From the NCBI RefSeq assembly GCF_015689335.1, contig NZ_CP065053.1, forward strand, positions 1,674,001-1,738,000: 64,000 nucleotides of DNA. The letters run 5' to 3'. A program made the position numbers and the translations under genes. Positions 44,201-52,526 of this stretch are shown here, piece by piece. The stretch comes from Massilia antarctica. GTDB lineage: Bacteria > Pseudomonadota > Gammaproteobacteria > Burkholderiales > Burkholderiaceae_D. The notes under the pieces were generated by a model. It searched no databases, was not told the origin of the DNA, and saw nothing but the letters and a program-made list of their open reading frames with translations. The stretch's first letter is position 1. Every line of letters starts with the position of its first letter.

Positions 44201-45159
44201 CCACCATACCGATCGTCGATATCACCAACGCTTCCCTGGGCGCGGTGGACAAGCTGAACCTCGGCGCGGGATACGCGAATTTTTTCGTCGCGGAAAGCCT
44301 CTCCAAACACCAGCAGCTGGGGGCGGACAAATTCACGATGGGCAGGCTCAGTGCCGTCGGCACCGAGGCGTTCGTGGCGTTGGCGAAGGAGATCATCGCG
44401 CCCATCGCCGAGTTTGCCGCCCATCCGCTACCGGCCGCATACCGCCAGCGCATGGACCGGATGTTCTATGGCGATCCCCGGGGCGCACCCGATGGCATTG
44501 CGTCCCATGCCGCGCATCCGGGCGCGGTGCCCGGTTCGCATCCGAATGCTGATGTTTTCAATGGATTGGACCTGCTCGTTGCCGCGGTAGCCGAAGAATC
44601 GATGATGATGGAAGAAGAGTACCCCGACCCGGCGCGGCAACCGGAGCACCCGGCGTTCAGCGGCGCGCCTCAGATGAGCGCGCCGTTCGCCTGGTCCGCA
44701 CCGTCGGTGCCGTTCAGTTTCTACCCGACGACACCGGATGCTTCCGGCGCGACGTATGCCATGCCTCGATCCGCCTCGTACAGCACGATGCAATCAAATC
44801 TGTTCAATTTCCCGAGTACTGCGATGCAGCCCCAGCCACATCCATTCGTTTACCCGGGTGCTTCAATGGCTCAGCCCGTGCTTTTCAACACCCCGTTCAT
44901 GTCCTTTCATCCGGGCGCGATGCCTTATGGCAGCTACCGGTTCGCCATGGGCGGCGCGCCGTTCACGCAAGCTCAGCCTTGGTTATCCAGCTCTCAGCCG
45001 CCCACGACATCGCCATTCGCTTCCGGATTCGGCAGCACGGAGCCGACGGGCGACAATGCACTCCAATCTCATGCGCGACCGAGCGCTTTTCGTCCATACC
45101 GCAGGCCTGAGGGTGGCCCCCATAAGCGACAGCGTCGCAACTCCGGCGATATTCTATAG
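41281..45159 (+). CDS. Large DUF4157 (eCIS core) protein with basic C-terminus
   Basis: A 1292-residue protein. The start is at MGQTERSTRG, with GAGGGG seven bases upstream; an ATG at 41266 is also possible. Residues 20-50 (DEFIDLRRQAAEQRDLADLA then NRSPRL) match the N-terminal repeat seen in eCIS core proteins. The DUF4157 metallopeptidase-like domain follows (about 100-185), with H158-E159-T-W-H162. The central 700 residues are helical and unassigned. The last 180 residues are Pro/Ser/Phe-rich and low complexity, ending with the basic HKRQRRNSGDIL. No eCIS or toxin-module genes are adjacent. This is probably a secreted or injected toxin or effector; the warhead is not identified. Confidence 0.85.
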   Translation: MGQTERSTRGTDVTAVPQRAAATPADEFIDLRRQAAEQRDLADLANRSPRLAGQREVQTRVAQSARSTGASVPPVAQRVAGADRGDASPEPAFVSSVESDGTQLPRRLRVGIERLAGLGMHGVRVYRNSARPAQLQARAFAQGDDIHLAPGEEQLLPHETWHLVQQRQGRVGVTMRAAGHAINDDAGLEREADAMGALALSSGVGDSANEASTSAARPDPDDGRAFPGGTHSAAANPHGAVAQRTPDAAIASLPAHAPEKQQLEQILANTRRLSSTYYAVTAGSPAFHTLRGEIRLAVAKVDRIHASFANTWNTGLKRTAVEYIPSEEPDYQQRAAKPEPTADGLPGYLTQWQRKMHSDKSMTADKKFASVLPMILSEPELPPALHVALKLLFTHTSNFVPVEMQGRDIRSVEHGQYSRTSMTPVRSGNSTHLRNDGAMAYAENDEQIPAGRTFQVTNQPLHAALVRAAKLSSNIEAMTHYGDTDRARLAYSEYTSSAGSHTGSLGLIPNMHRTLEVGGYLESDPERKAFGGKGHDEWKPTPLPANDWRPVVSAERLQPNTDQNYHDFLLADRAELVFETAAAIRQLYADADIHLSVLPIQSSSHASLILDLRYPDDYPEDRKLSEAQWRELLLAKFNAAAAEAKLLTRITHRASFGFPYPTASSVGGPVRIWPGLAPKDVFKRIVVDTLLSLNDVKKVAATAKAKAKTLKRPFAATRMPEAATSSASGTGGARGEAILHIEALKTAVRYAQDTMSTAHSALGPARLVEWVRVRLRKNLLKADYCLKGHAPGMPADHDYVQIAGIIENLMEYSYLLEAMLHEPVQQEDVYPRYLQETLQLNQRAMHQATFYLDSGMQALVCAHLVARAWLEKLASQDKAKVFNGDSLQTVDLNSYFEYASIDKKNLRMNAMNRGSDGSYVPEHALLKQLETRTPGIVSADLNPVLNKASSGETQASPGAVFGQLAGKQGAKNSTTIPIVDITNASLGAVDKLNLGAGYANFFVAESLSKHQQLGADKFTMGRLSAVGTEAFVALAKEIIAPIAEFAAHPLPAAYRQRMDRMFYGDPRGAPDGIASHAAHPGAVPGSHPNADVFNGLDLLVAAVAEESMMMEEEYPDPARQPEHPAFSGAPQMSAPFAWSAPSVPFSFYPTTPDASGATYAMPRSASYSTMQSNLFNFPSTAMQPQPHPFVYPGASMAQPVLFNTPFMSFHPGAMPYGSYRFAMGGAPFTQAQPWLSSSQPPTTSPFASGFGSTEPTGDNALQSHARPSAFRPYRRPEGGPHKRQRRNSGDIL

Positions 45160-45360
45160 CCGGGTGATATGACTGCGTGCTGCGCCGGCAGGCAGCCTTG
45201 TCATTCGAAAACCAGTGGCAACGTCGGTCTCTCTTTGATGGCCTTGTCGCCGTGATAGCCGGGGACCGCGCCCTGTGGCGAACACGCAGTTTCTCAAACT
45301 GGCCGCCGCTCGAAGGAACATGAAGAGCACTGCATGATGTGCGATCAGTGCCCGGGCGCC

Positions 45361-47358
45361 TCAGCAAGCGACCAGCTTGCGCAACCACCCCAGCAGCACC
45401 GTGGGCAGCAGCTCGGCGCGCTGCAGCAGGGCGTAGGCATGCTCGCCGAACACGGCCGGCAGGTAGGCCGCGGCCTGGCGGTCGATCGTCAGGCAGAACG
45501 GCGAGATGCCTTGCAGGCGCGCCTCGGTGACGGCCTGGCGCAAGTCTTCCACGCCGTAGCGCCCGTCGTACTGGTCCATATCGTTCGGCTTGCCATCTGA
45601 AATCACGATCAGCAGCTTGTGCCGCGCCGTCTGCGTCATCAGGGCGGCGCTGGCGTGGCGCAGGGCGGCGCCGGCGCGGGTATAGTTTTCCGGCTCCAGT
45701 CCGGCGATGCGCAGCGCCACCTCGTTGCCATACGGTTCGGGGAAGCGCTTGATGGCGCGCACCACGACCCCGCCCGGCCCCTCGCCGGAAAAGCCGAGCA
45801 CGCTGAACGGCTCGTCCAGGCCCCGCAGCGCCTCGCACACCATGAGCAGGGCTTCGCGTTCGACATCGATCACGCGGCATTGGCCGGACACCCAGCTGTC
45901 GGTCGAGCCGCTGATGTCGACCAGCAGCATCACGGCCAGGTCGCGCCGGCCGCGCCGCTCGGCTTCGTACAGGCGCTGGTCGAGGTTGCCGCCGGCGAGC
46001 AGCTGCGCCTGGTTGTCGATCCAGCCCTGCTGGTCGATTGTGTCGCCGTCGAGCTGCTGGCGCAGCCGGGTGCGCTGGGCGCGCAGCAGTTCGAACTGGC
46101 GCCGCACCGCGCGCAGCATGGGCGCCTGGCGCCGGAAGATGGCATCCACCGTGGCCTGCGCGCCGGGCAGCGCGGTGCGCACCGTGACGATGGCGCCGGG
46201 AGCGCGGTAGCAACGGGTTTTCCAGTCCCATTCCGGATACGCGCACGCTTCGCCGTCGGCGGCCGGGGGCGCCATGCCCTGCTGCCTGGCTTGGGCGTCG
46301 GGCGGGTCGTCCGAGAGCAGCACCTCGCGCGCCGCGCCGGGTGTCGACACCATGCGCGCTTCAGGCAGTTCGGACAGCGCGTCGGCAAAGTCCTCGGCGG
46401 CGGTGCCGGTATCGCGGTCGGTGGGCCGCTGCACGCCCATGGCGTCTTCGGCCTGCTCGTGCGGCTGGGCCGTCTGCACCATCATCGGCCCGGCCGGCTG
46501 CTCGTCATCCTGGTCCTGCCGGCGCGCGCGCGGGCGGCGCGCCAGGCGGGCGCTGCGCCGCGGCCCGGACTCATCGTCACGCTCGCCGGCGCGGGAAGCT
46601 GCCGCAGCGCTGGCGGGCGCCGGCATGAATTCGCCCAGCCAGTCGTCGCCTGCCAGGACCCGGCGCTGCGCCTGCCCGGCCGGCGGGGCCAGGCCGGGCG
46701 CCATGCGGCGCGCCTGCTCCAGCACCTGGAGCGGCGTGGCGGCATCGGCGGGGGCGCCCGCCAGGACGTCCTGCAACGCCTGTTCCAGCGCGCGCAGGGA
46801 TGGTGCGAGCGTGTGCACGGGAGGCCGCGCAGCCAGCGCCGCCCGGCGAAAATCGTCGAGCGCGCCCGCCATGCCGGGCAGGAGCCGCGCCAGCGCGTCG
46901 TCGGCCGCGCGCGCTTCGAGCAGGTGGTAGCAGGCTTGCACCCAGGGGCTCTCGCGCCGCGGGTAGTGCAGCGCGCTGGCGCGCGTGGCGCGCATGGCCT
47001 GCTGCAGCAGCAACAGGCGATAGCGGCTCAGCGCGCGCTGTTCCAGGCCGTCGATGCCGATGGCGCGCGGCAGCCAGATGCTGTCGCCATCGGTGCCCGG
47101 CAGCGCCGTGGCCGCGGGGGGCGCTTCATGGCGGCGCAGGAGCTTGTCGAGGAAGGTGCGCGGGGCCGGCGGCTGGGAAGGGCGCAGCCGGAAGCTGCGG
47201 CCGAAGACGGCGTGGGCCAGCAGGTCGAGGCGCGCGGCCACGTCGCACAATTCCAGCTGCGCCGGGCCGGGACGCGGGCGGTGGCGCCGCCAGTACGCTT
47301 GCACGAAGACGGTGGCATGCCGGGCGGCATCGGTGATGAGGTCTTCCGCCTCCGCCAC
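45361..47358 (-). CDS. norD: NorD, vWA-containing nitric oxide reductase activation protein
   Basis: A 665-residue cytoplasmic protein. The C-terminal vWA domain begins at about 473, with MIDAS DISGS at 481-485 and SDGKPNDMD later. The N-terminal half is the NorD/CbbO-like helical region, with an acidic, Pro-rich linker of poor conservation. NorD and NorQ together form a metal-insertion/activation complex that matures NorBC. It follows norQ by two bases. A degraded copy of its 3' part lies 6.6 kb downstream on the same strand. Confidence 0.93.
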   Translation of the reverse strand: MAEAEDLITDAARHATVFVQAYWRRHRPRPGPAQLELCDVAARLDLLAHAVFGRSFRLRPSQPPAPRTFLDKLLRRHEAPPAATALPGTDGDSIWLPRAIGIDGLEQRALSRYRLLLLQQAMRATRASALHYPRRESPWVQACYHLLEARAADDALARLLPGMAGALDDFRRAALAARPPVHTLAPSLRALEQALQDVLAGAPADAATPLQVLEQARRMAPGLAPPAGQAQRRVLAGDDWLGEFMPAPASAAAASRAGERDDESGPRRSARLARRPRARRQDQDDEQPAGPMMVQTAQPHEQAEDAMGVQRPTDRDTGTAAEDFADALSELPEARMVSTPGAAREVLLSDDPPDAQARQQGMAPPAADGEACAYPEWDWKTRCYRAPGAIVTVRTALPGAQATVDAIFRRQAPMLRAVRRQFELLRAQRTRLRQQLDGDTIDQQGWIDNQAQLLAGGNLDQRLYEAERRGRRDLAVMLLVDISGSTDSWVSGQCRVIDVEREALLMVCEALRGLDEPFSVLGFSGEGPGGVVVRAIKRFPEPYGNEVALRIAGLEPENYTRAGAALRHASAALMTQTARHKLLIVISDGKPNDMDQYDGRYGVEDLRQAVTEARLQGISPFCLTIDRQAAAYLPAVFGEHAYALLQRAELLPTVLLGWLRKLVAC

Positions 47359-47360
47359 GG

Positions 47361-48158
47361 CTAGACGAAACTGGCGCCGACCAGGTCGCGCATGGCGCCC
47401 ACCAGGGCCGGCTCGTCCGACAGGGGGGCGACGATGGCGGCGTAGCAGGCGTCGGCCACCGGGATGCCGCCGCCGATCAGGCGCGCGGCGGCGATCAAGA
47501 GGCGGGTGCTGGGCACCTCGGCCAGGCCGCGGTCGCGCAACTGGCGCAGGCGGGTGCCCAAGGTGACCAGGGCGATGGCAAGGCTCGGTTCGACCTGTCC
47601 CTCGTGCGCCACGATGGCGGCCTCGCGTTCGGGCGGTGGAAAATCGAAATCGAAGGCGACGAAGCGCTGGCGGGTGGACGGCTTCATGTCCTTGAGCATG
47701 CGCTGGTAGCCGGGGTTGTAGGACACCACCAGCTGGAAGCCGGGCGCGGCCGCCACGGTGTCGCCGGTCTTGTCGATCGGCAGCATGCGCCGGTGGTCGC
47801 TCAAGGGATGCAGCACCACCACCGTGTCCTGGCGCGCCTCGACCACCTCATCCAGATAGCAGATGGCGCCTTCGCGCACGGCGCGGGTCAGCGGGCCGTC
47901 ATGCCATGCGGTGCCGGCGGCGCCGATCAGGAAGCGTCCCACCAGGTCGGATGTGCTGAGGTCGTCGTGACAGGAAATGGTGATCAGCGGGCGCTGCAGG
48001 CGCCAGGCCATGTATTCGACAAAGCGGGTCTTGCCGCAGCCGGTCGGGCCCTTGAGCATCACCGCCAGCTGGCGCCGGTGGCATTGCTCGAACAAGGCTA
48101 CCTCGCCACCGTTTTCCAGATAATAGGGCGCGTCTGGCGCCGGATCGTCCTTGCTCAC
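47361..48158 (-). CDS. norQ: NorQ, MoxR-type AAA+ ATPase
   Basis: A 265-residue AAA+ ATPase. Walker A GPTGCGKT is at 37-44, Walker B ICYLDEV and sensor 1 VVSYNPGY are present. The NorQ/CbbQ-type pattern continues to the end (SIALVTLGTRLRQL-like helices). It drives remodelling of NorBC, with NorD as the adaptor. Its start overlaps the norB stop (ATGA), and its stop is two bases before the norD start, so the three genes are coupled. Confidence 0.95.
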   Translation of the reverse strand: MSKDDPAPDAPYYLENGGEVALFEQCHRRQLAVMLKGPTGCGKTRFVEYMAWRLQRPLITISCHDDLSTSDLVGRFLIGAAGTAWHDGPLTRAVREGAICYLDEVVEARQDTVVVLHPLSDHRRMLPIDKTGDTVAAAPGFQLVVSYNPGYQRMLKDMKPSTRQRFVAFDFDFPPPEREAAIVAHEGQVEPSLAIALVTLGTRLRQLRDRGLAEVPSTRLLIAAARLIGGGIPVADACYAAIVAPLSDEPALVGAMRDLVGASFV

Positions 48159-49522
48159 GCCGCCCGCACCCCTGGCGCCAGGGCCGCCGGATCGCCTTCC
48201 TCAAGCGGTCCCAGGCGCGGTGCGAAGCGGAAGAAGTCGATGATGAACAGCGCCACCCCGATCGCGAACAAGGATCCGGTGACCAGCAGCATGACGAAGT
48301 GAATCTGGATTTTCAGCTGGGCATCCAGGAAGCCGAGGCCCATGATGCGTTCCAGATAAACCTGGCCGATGCCGGCCGTGGCAAACGACAAGGTCATGCC
48401 GAACATGCCGCCGAGCTGCAGCCAGAACGACCAGTAACCCATGGCGGTGCCTTCTTCCGGGCGCCGCGACAGCCCCGGCATGGCATAGGTAATCATGGCC
48501 AGCACGATCATGGCATAGGCGCCATAGAAGGCGGCGTGGCCGTGCATGGCCGTGATCAGGGTGCCGTGGGTCCATTTGTTCACCGACGGGAAGGTGTGCG
48601 CCAGGCCCAGCAGGCCGGCGCCGAACAGGGTGAACACGGCGCTGCCCACGGTCCAGTGCAAGGCCAGCTTGTTCGGATGAGCCATGCCGGAGCGCTTGAT
48701 GGTCGAGTAGGCGTACATGGCCATGCCGACCAGGGCCACCGGTTCGAGCGCGCTGAAGACGCCGCCGATGGGCAGCCAGTAGGATGGCACGCCGATCCAG
48801 TAATAGTGGTGGGCCGTGCCCAGGATGCCGGCAATGAAGACCAGCCCGACGATCACGTACAGCCATTTTTCCATGACCTCGCGGTCGGCGCCGGACAGGC
48901 GGATCAGCAGATAGGCCAGGAAGCCGCCCTGGATCATTTCCCATACGCCCTCGACCCACAGGTGGATGGTCCACCAGCGATAGTAGATCGAGACGGTGTA
49001 GTTTTCATAGTGCAGCAGGGCCGGCAGGTAGAGCACGGCGGCCAGGCCCAGCCCGCCCAGCAGCACGCCCTCGGTGGTGGTCAGGCGGCCCGATTTCTTG
49101 ATGGTCATGCCGATGTTGTAGAGGAACATGAGCATGACGATCACGATCACGATCTTGTGCGGCAAAGGCTGCTCCAGCAGCTTGTTGCCGGTGCCCCAGC
49201 GGAACAGATAACCGATGATGGCGGTCACGCCCATCAGCACCCACAGGACCAGCTGGATGTAGGCCAGCTTGGTGCTGTGCAGCTCGGTGCGCGATTCGTC
49301 CGGCACCACCCAGTAGGTGGCGCCCATGAAGCCGCACAGGACCCAGACGATCAGCAGGTTGGTATGGATGACCTTGGTGACATCGAAAGGGAGGATGTAC
49401 AGCAAGGGATCGGGCCCCAGGTACTTGGTGGCCGACAGCAGGCCGAACACCAGCTGCAGCCCGAACAGGGCCAGCGCGACGGCGAAGTACCAATAGGCGA
49501 CAGATTGCGACTTATATCTCAT
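48155..49522 (-). CDS. norB: NorB, nitric oxide reductase catalytic subunit (cNOR)
   Basis: A 455-residue heme-copper oxidase-family subunit with 12 transmembrane helices. The start at MRYKSQSVAYWYFAVALALF is the normal NorB beginning. The heme b, b3 and FeB ligands lie in VIHTNLLIVW, TIHLWVEGVWE, GTAHHYYW and MHGHAAFYGAY. The short length and separate norC gene identify cytochrome-c-type NOR (not qNOR). It reduces two NO to N2O in the inner membrane. It lies downstream of norC by about 50 bases. Confidence 0.96.
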   Translation of the reverse strand: MRYKSQSVAYWYFAVALALFGLQLVFGLLSATKYLGPDPLLYILPFDVTKVIHTNLLIVWVLCGFMGATYWVVPDESRTELHSTKLAYIQLVLWVLMGVTAIIGYLFRWGTGNKLLEQPLPHKIVIVIVMLMFLYNIGMTIKKSGRLTTTEGVLLGGLGLAAVLYLPALLHYENYTVSIYYRWWTIHLWVEGVWEMIQGGFLAYLLIRLSGADREVMEKWLYVIVGLVFIAGILGTAHHYYWIGVPSYWLPIGGVFSALEPVALVGMAMYAYSTIKRSGMAHPNKLALHWTVGSAVFTLFGAGLLGLAHTFPSVNKWTHGTLITAMHGHAAFYGAYAMIVLAMITYAMPGLSRRPEEGTAMGYWSFWLQLGGMFGMTLSFATAGIGQVYLERIMGLGFLDAQLKIQIHFVMLLVTGSLFAIGVALFIIDFFRFAPRLGPLEEGDPAALAPGVRAA

Positions 49523-49573
49523 GGCAATAGCTCCGCAAAACAATTCGGCTCCAGCGTTGCTGGGCAATGACGC

Positions 49574-50413
49574 TTATTTCAGCGAGGACAGGTAGGCGGC
49601 CAGTTGGGCAATCTGCTCCGGGGTCAGGCTCTTGCCATAGGTGTCGGGCATGAAGGACTGGCCGTTGGCCGAATACATGGCGCCCGGCACGACGTGCGCG
49701 CTGGGTGTCATCACCGACTCGCGGATATACCCTTCCACGTCGGTGGCCTTGCCGTGGTAGCCGCCGCTGGCGAGCAGGGCCGTGGTGCGGGCCACCAGGC
49801 CTGCCAGCGACGGCCCGGCCAGGTTGACCCCGGGGGCGGTGGAATGGCAGGCGGTGCACGCCGGCACCGCGCTGCGGAACAGGCGTTCGCCCAACGCGAT
49901 CGGATTGTCGTCGCTGGTGGCGGGCCGCGCCGCCGCTGGCGCACCGGTGGCGGCCGCGCCGGCGTCGGTGCCGGGGAAGGTGGCGCCAGTGACCAGGATG
50001 GGGCGCGGCGGCCAGCCCTGGTTGTCGACATTCGAGACCCAGTCGAGGAAAGCGATCAGGGCCGCAATGTCGGTGTCGCTGATATCCTGCTTGGGCATCA
50101 GGCGCCGGTGCCGCGTTTCGTCGTAAAACTTGGACGGGTCCTTCATGTACGCGGTGAGGTAGGCGTTGCCGCGCAGCTTGGTGATCTTGGTCAGGTCGGG
50201 GGCGTAGTAAGCCCCTTCGCCAAAGACCGTGTGGCAGTTGATGCAGTTATTTTCGTGCCACACATCCTTGCCGCGCGTGACCTGGGCAGTGATCTTGTCG
50301 GCATTGGTAAGGCGGCCGAACTGGCGGTGGCTGTCGAGTGTCAGGGCAAGAAAGGCGACCGTGGCGAGCACGGTGGAGCCGATGGCAAACAGACGCGCCT
50401 GGCGTTTGTTCAT
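49574..50413 (-). CDS. norC: NorC with an extra C-terminal cytochrome c domain
   Basis: A 279-residue membrane-anchored cytochrome; classic NorC is about 150. Residues 8-27 are the membrane anchor. The first heme site C57-I-N-C60-H61, with VFGEGAYYAPDLT and Met ligand M106 (RLMPKQ), is the normal NorC domain. After an Ala/Pro linker (145-170) comes a second cytochrome c, C186-T-A-C189-H190, with Met255 (SFMPDTYG) and a typical LAAYLSSLK end. Electrons would pass from a donor through the second heme to NorB. GGGAGGTGCC precedes the start. Confidence 0.93.
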   Translation of the reverse strand: MNKRQARLFAIGSTVLATVAFLALTLDSHRQFGRLTNADKITAQVTRGKDVWHENNCINCHTVFGEGAYYAPDLTKITKLRGNAYLTAYMKDPSKFYDETRHRRLMPKQDISDTDIAALIAFLDWVSNVDNQGWPPRPILVTGATFPGTDAGAAATGAPAAARPATSDDNPIALGERLFRSAVPACTACHSTAPGVNLAGPSLAGLVARTTALLASGGYHGKATDVEGYIRESVMTPSAHVVPGAMYSANGQSFMPDTYGKSLTPEQIAQLAAYLSSLK

Positions 50414-50422
50414 GGCACCTCC

Positions 50423-50542
50423 CTAGACTGAAATGGCGGGCCAGTAGCGCACCACGATGATCGCTGCGTAAGCGATGGCTGCGAGCATCAGCAGGATGAC
50501 CAGGTACGCAAACAATTTAAGGGGAGTGATCCATCCTTGCAT
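50423..50542 (-). CDS. 39-residue membrane peptide preceding norC
   Basis: An ATG preceded by AGGAGG (spacing 5-6) encodes MQGWITPLKLFAYLVILLML followed by AAIAYAAIIVVRYWPAISV. This is one transmembrane helix with a short amphipathic start, the size and form of small respiratory-complex subunits such as CcoQ or CydX. Its stop is nine bases from the norC start, so it is the first gene of the nor operon. The perfect ribosome site and operon position make it a likely real gene. Absent from standard annotation due to length. Function is inferred to be stabilising NorBC. Confidence 0.75.
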   Translation of the reverse strand: MQGWITPLKLFAYLVILLMLAAIAYAAIIVVRYWPAISV

Positions 50543-50753
50543 AGTGCCTCCTGGCTGGGAACTGCAGCAAGGCTAGCATGTTTATTGTCACGATTTACAC
50601 ATTCGACGAATTTGTCCAGGGAAGTGATCAACGCGCGGGCGCAGTTTGCCTCGAACCCTGGGACAATTTATGGTCACGCATGAAGATACCCCACTAGACC
50701 CCATTGTTTCTCTATTGAGAAATTTCGTGCGCAACACGCAATTGGGGCGTATT

Positions 50754-50820
50754 ATTTCTTTTAAGGGAAACATTCCAGTGTAAAGATACTTCTGCATCAT
50801 AATTTCCAAAAAGGGAAACA
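50754..50820 (+). promoter_or_regulatory. Two 19-base operator-like repeats upstream of hipB
   Basis: ATTTCTTTTAAGGGAAACA (50754-50772) and ATTTCCAAAAAGGGAAACA (50802-50820) match at 15 of 19 positions and each contains an inverted TTTC...GGAAA pattern. The second ends at the hipB start codon and contains its ribosome site. Their position and 48-base spacing (about 4.5 turns) fit HipB autorepression. The spacer toward norC is shared with the divergent nor operon. Confidence 0.65.
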
Positions 50821-51120
50821 ATGGCTCGCACTCTATCGGTTCCCGGCACGCCAGTTGGACCACGTATGAGTAGCCTTGCAGACCTCGGCGACCTGGTCCG
50901 CAACCGCCGCCTGGAGCTCAGACTACGAATTGATGACGCCGCCCATGCGTGTGGTGTGGCTGCGAACGTCTTTTCTCGCCTCGAGAATGGCGGGCCCATT
51001 GGCGCTGACCGACTCTTGCTTGTACTCGCTGGTCTCGGACTGACCATGCTGGTCACGACAAAAGAGCATGCCCATTCAATTCTTCCGGCCAGCGACCAAT
51101 ATTCCGGAGGGCCATTGTGA
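50821..51120 (+). CDS. hipB: HipB-like XRE antitoxin
   Basis: A 99-residue antitoxin. The HTH is in DLVRNRRLELRLRIDDAAHA followed by CGVAANVFSRLENGGP, the classical XRE fold. The short C-terminus would contact HipA. It overlaps hipA by four bases (GTGA), the usual coupling. The composition of both genes is a little less GC-rich than the nor genes, which may mean acquisition by transfer. Confidence 0.9.
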   Translation: MARTLSVPGTPVGPRMSSLADLGDLVRNRRLELRLRIDDAAHACGVAANVFSRLENGGPIGADRLLLVLAGLGLTMLVTTKEHAHSILPASDQYSGGPL

Positions 51121-52526
51121 CCCATCGCCTGCATGTTGCTACATTGGGTGCTCCAGTTGGGGAGATCATTTTTGACTCTCAGGATGACAACTATGGGTTC
51201 CAGTATGACGATGCTTGGGCCCGGTCGACAACAGGCTACTACCTGGCGCCTGCAATTCCATTCAACGCCGCTCCGCACAGCCCGGGCTCTGTCAAGCGCT
51301 TCCTGGAAAATCTGCTGCCGGAAGGCCGCGCGCTGGACATTGCAGCCCGCATGAGCCAGGTCTCGAAGAGTAATGTTTTCGCATTGGTCCAGCTACTTGG
51401 GAAGGAACCGGTCGGGGCCTTCAGCTTCCTGGCATTGGACGCTTCACCCCAGGAGGCCGCGGAAATAGCACAAAAGCAGTTCAGTGACGTTGTTCGCCGC
51501 CCCATTTCAGGCGACGAGCTGAGCCAGCGCATCCGCGAACGCGACGCGATTCCCTTCCCGGTATGGGACGGCAAAGTGCGCTTGTCGTTGGCGGGCTACC
51601 AAGATAAACTACAGGTCCTCATTGAGGGCGAGCGCTTATCGCTCGCCGATGGCGCGCTGAGTTCGACACATCTGCTCAAGCCAGAAAGTCGCAATCCGTA
51701 CATGCCATGCATGGTAGCCAACGAACACTATTGCATGAGCCTTGCAGCACGCGTCAATCTGGCAGCGCGACTGAACCTGCCGGTCGCACCGGTCAGCATG
51801 AGACGCCTGCCGGAGCCTATCCTGCTCATTGAACGGTTCGACCGTGCAGTAGCGTGGAACCCGGAAGCTCCTGATACCGCGACGACGGTAACGCGGACGC
51901 ACATCATCGACGCTTGCCAAGCCCTGGACCTCCCCTCGACCTTCAAATATGAGCGGAACTTGGGCGCCGGCAAGGACGTGCGCCACATACGAGACGGCGT
52001 GAGTTTCGAACGGCTGTTCGGCCTGCTCAAACAGACGGTTGTGCCAGCAGCAGCGCGCATTTACCTGCTTCGATGGGCAATCCTGCAACTCATGCTTGGC
52101 AACAGCGACGCTCACGGGAAAAACATTTCCTTCTTCGTTCGACCGGCCGGCTTGGTGCCCGCGCCAATGTATGACCTCGTATCGGTGAACGCCTATGGCG
52201 ACCACGTCGAGCGGGACATGGCCCTGGCGTACGGGGACGTGTTCATACCTGAGGAAATAACTCCGCATGCGCTTGCCGACTTCGCTCATCGCACCGGAAC
52301 ACCACCAGCTCAGATGGCACGTGAAGTCACACTCATTGCACGTGCTGTGCTGCGCCTCGCGCCGGAGCAAGCAGCCATGGACGTCTACATCGGCGACGAG
52401 CGTGCACTTGTCGCTCAGATTGCCAAGTATATTTGCGCCCAGGCCAACCAGCTTCTGGCTATTGCGCGCGAAGTCCCCAAGGTCAAGCCGTCTTTGTTTG
52501 AACATGTCAAAGGTGCACGACGTTAG
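51117..52526 (+). CDS. hipA: HipA-like serine/threonine kinase toxin
   Basis: A 469-residue kinase starting with GTG in the hipB overlap (MTHRLHVATL). The N-terminal subdomain (HipA_N; SPGSVKRFLENLLPEGRALD) is followed by the Ser-containing ejection loop (SLAGYQDKL), then the catalytic core: LLIERFDR, LMLGNSDAHGKNISF (catalytic Asp with Asn) and the YDLVS metal site (Asp). HipA phosphorylates aminoacyl-tRNA synthetases, typically GltX, causing growth arrest; HipB neutralises it. Length and motifs are all intact, so it is probably functional. Confidence 0.93.
   Translation: MTHRLHVATLGAPVGEIIFDSQDDNYGFQYDDAWARSTTGYYLAPAIPFNAAPHSPGSVKRFLENLLPEGRALDIAARMSQVSKSNVFALVQLLGKEPVGAFSFLALDASPQEAAEIAQKQFSDVVRRPISGDELSQRIRERDAIPFPVWDGKVRLSLAGYQDKLQVLIEGERLSLADGALSSTHLLKPESRNPYMPCMVANEHYCMSLAARVNLAARLNLPVAPVSMRRLPEPILLIERFDRAVAWNPEAPDTATTVTRTHIIDACQALDLPSTFKYERNLGAGKDVRHIRDGVSFERLFGLLKQTVVPAAARIYLLRWAILQLMLGNSDAHGKNISFFVRPAGLVPAPMYDLVSVNAYGDHVERDMALAYGDVFIPEEITPHALADFAHRTGTPPAQMAREVTLIARAVLRLAPEQAAMDVYIGDERALVAQIAKYICAQANQLLAIAREVPKVKPSLFEHVKGARR

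Noticed and set aside
50570..50660. FNR/NNR-type site in the nor promoter region
   Set aside because: Only a half-site (TTGATCAC on the minus strand) was found; the second half does not match the consensus.
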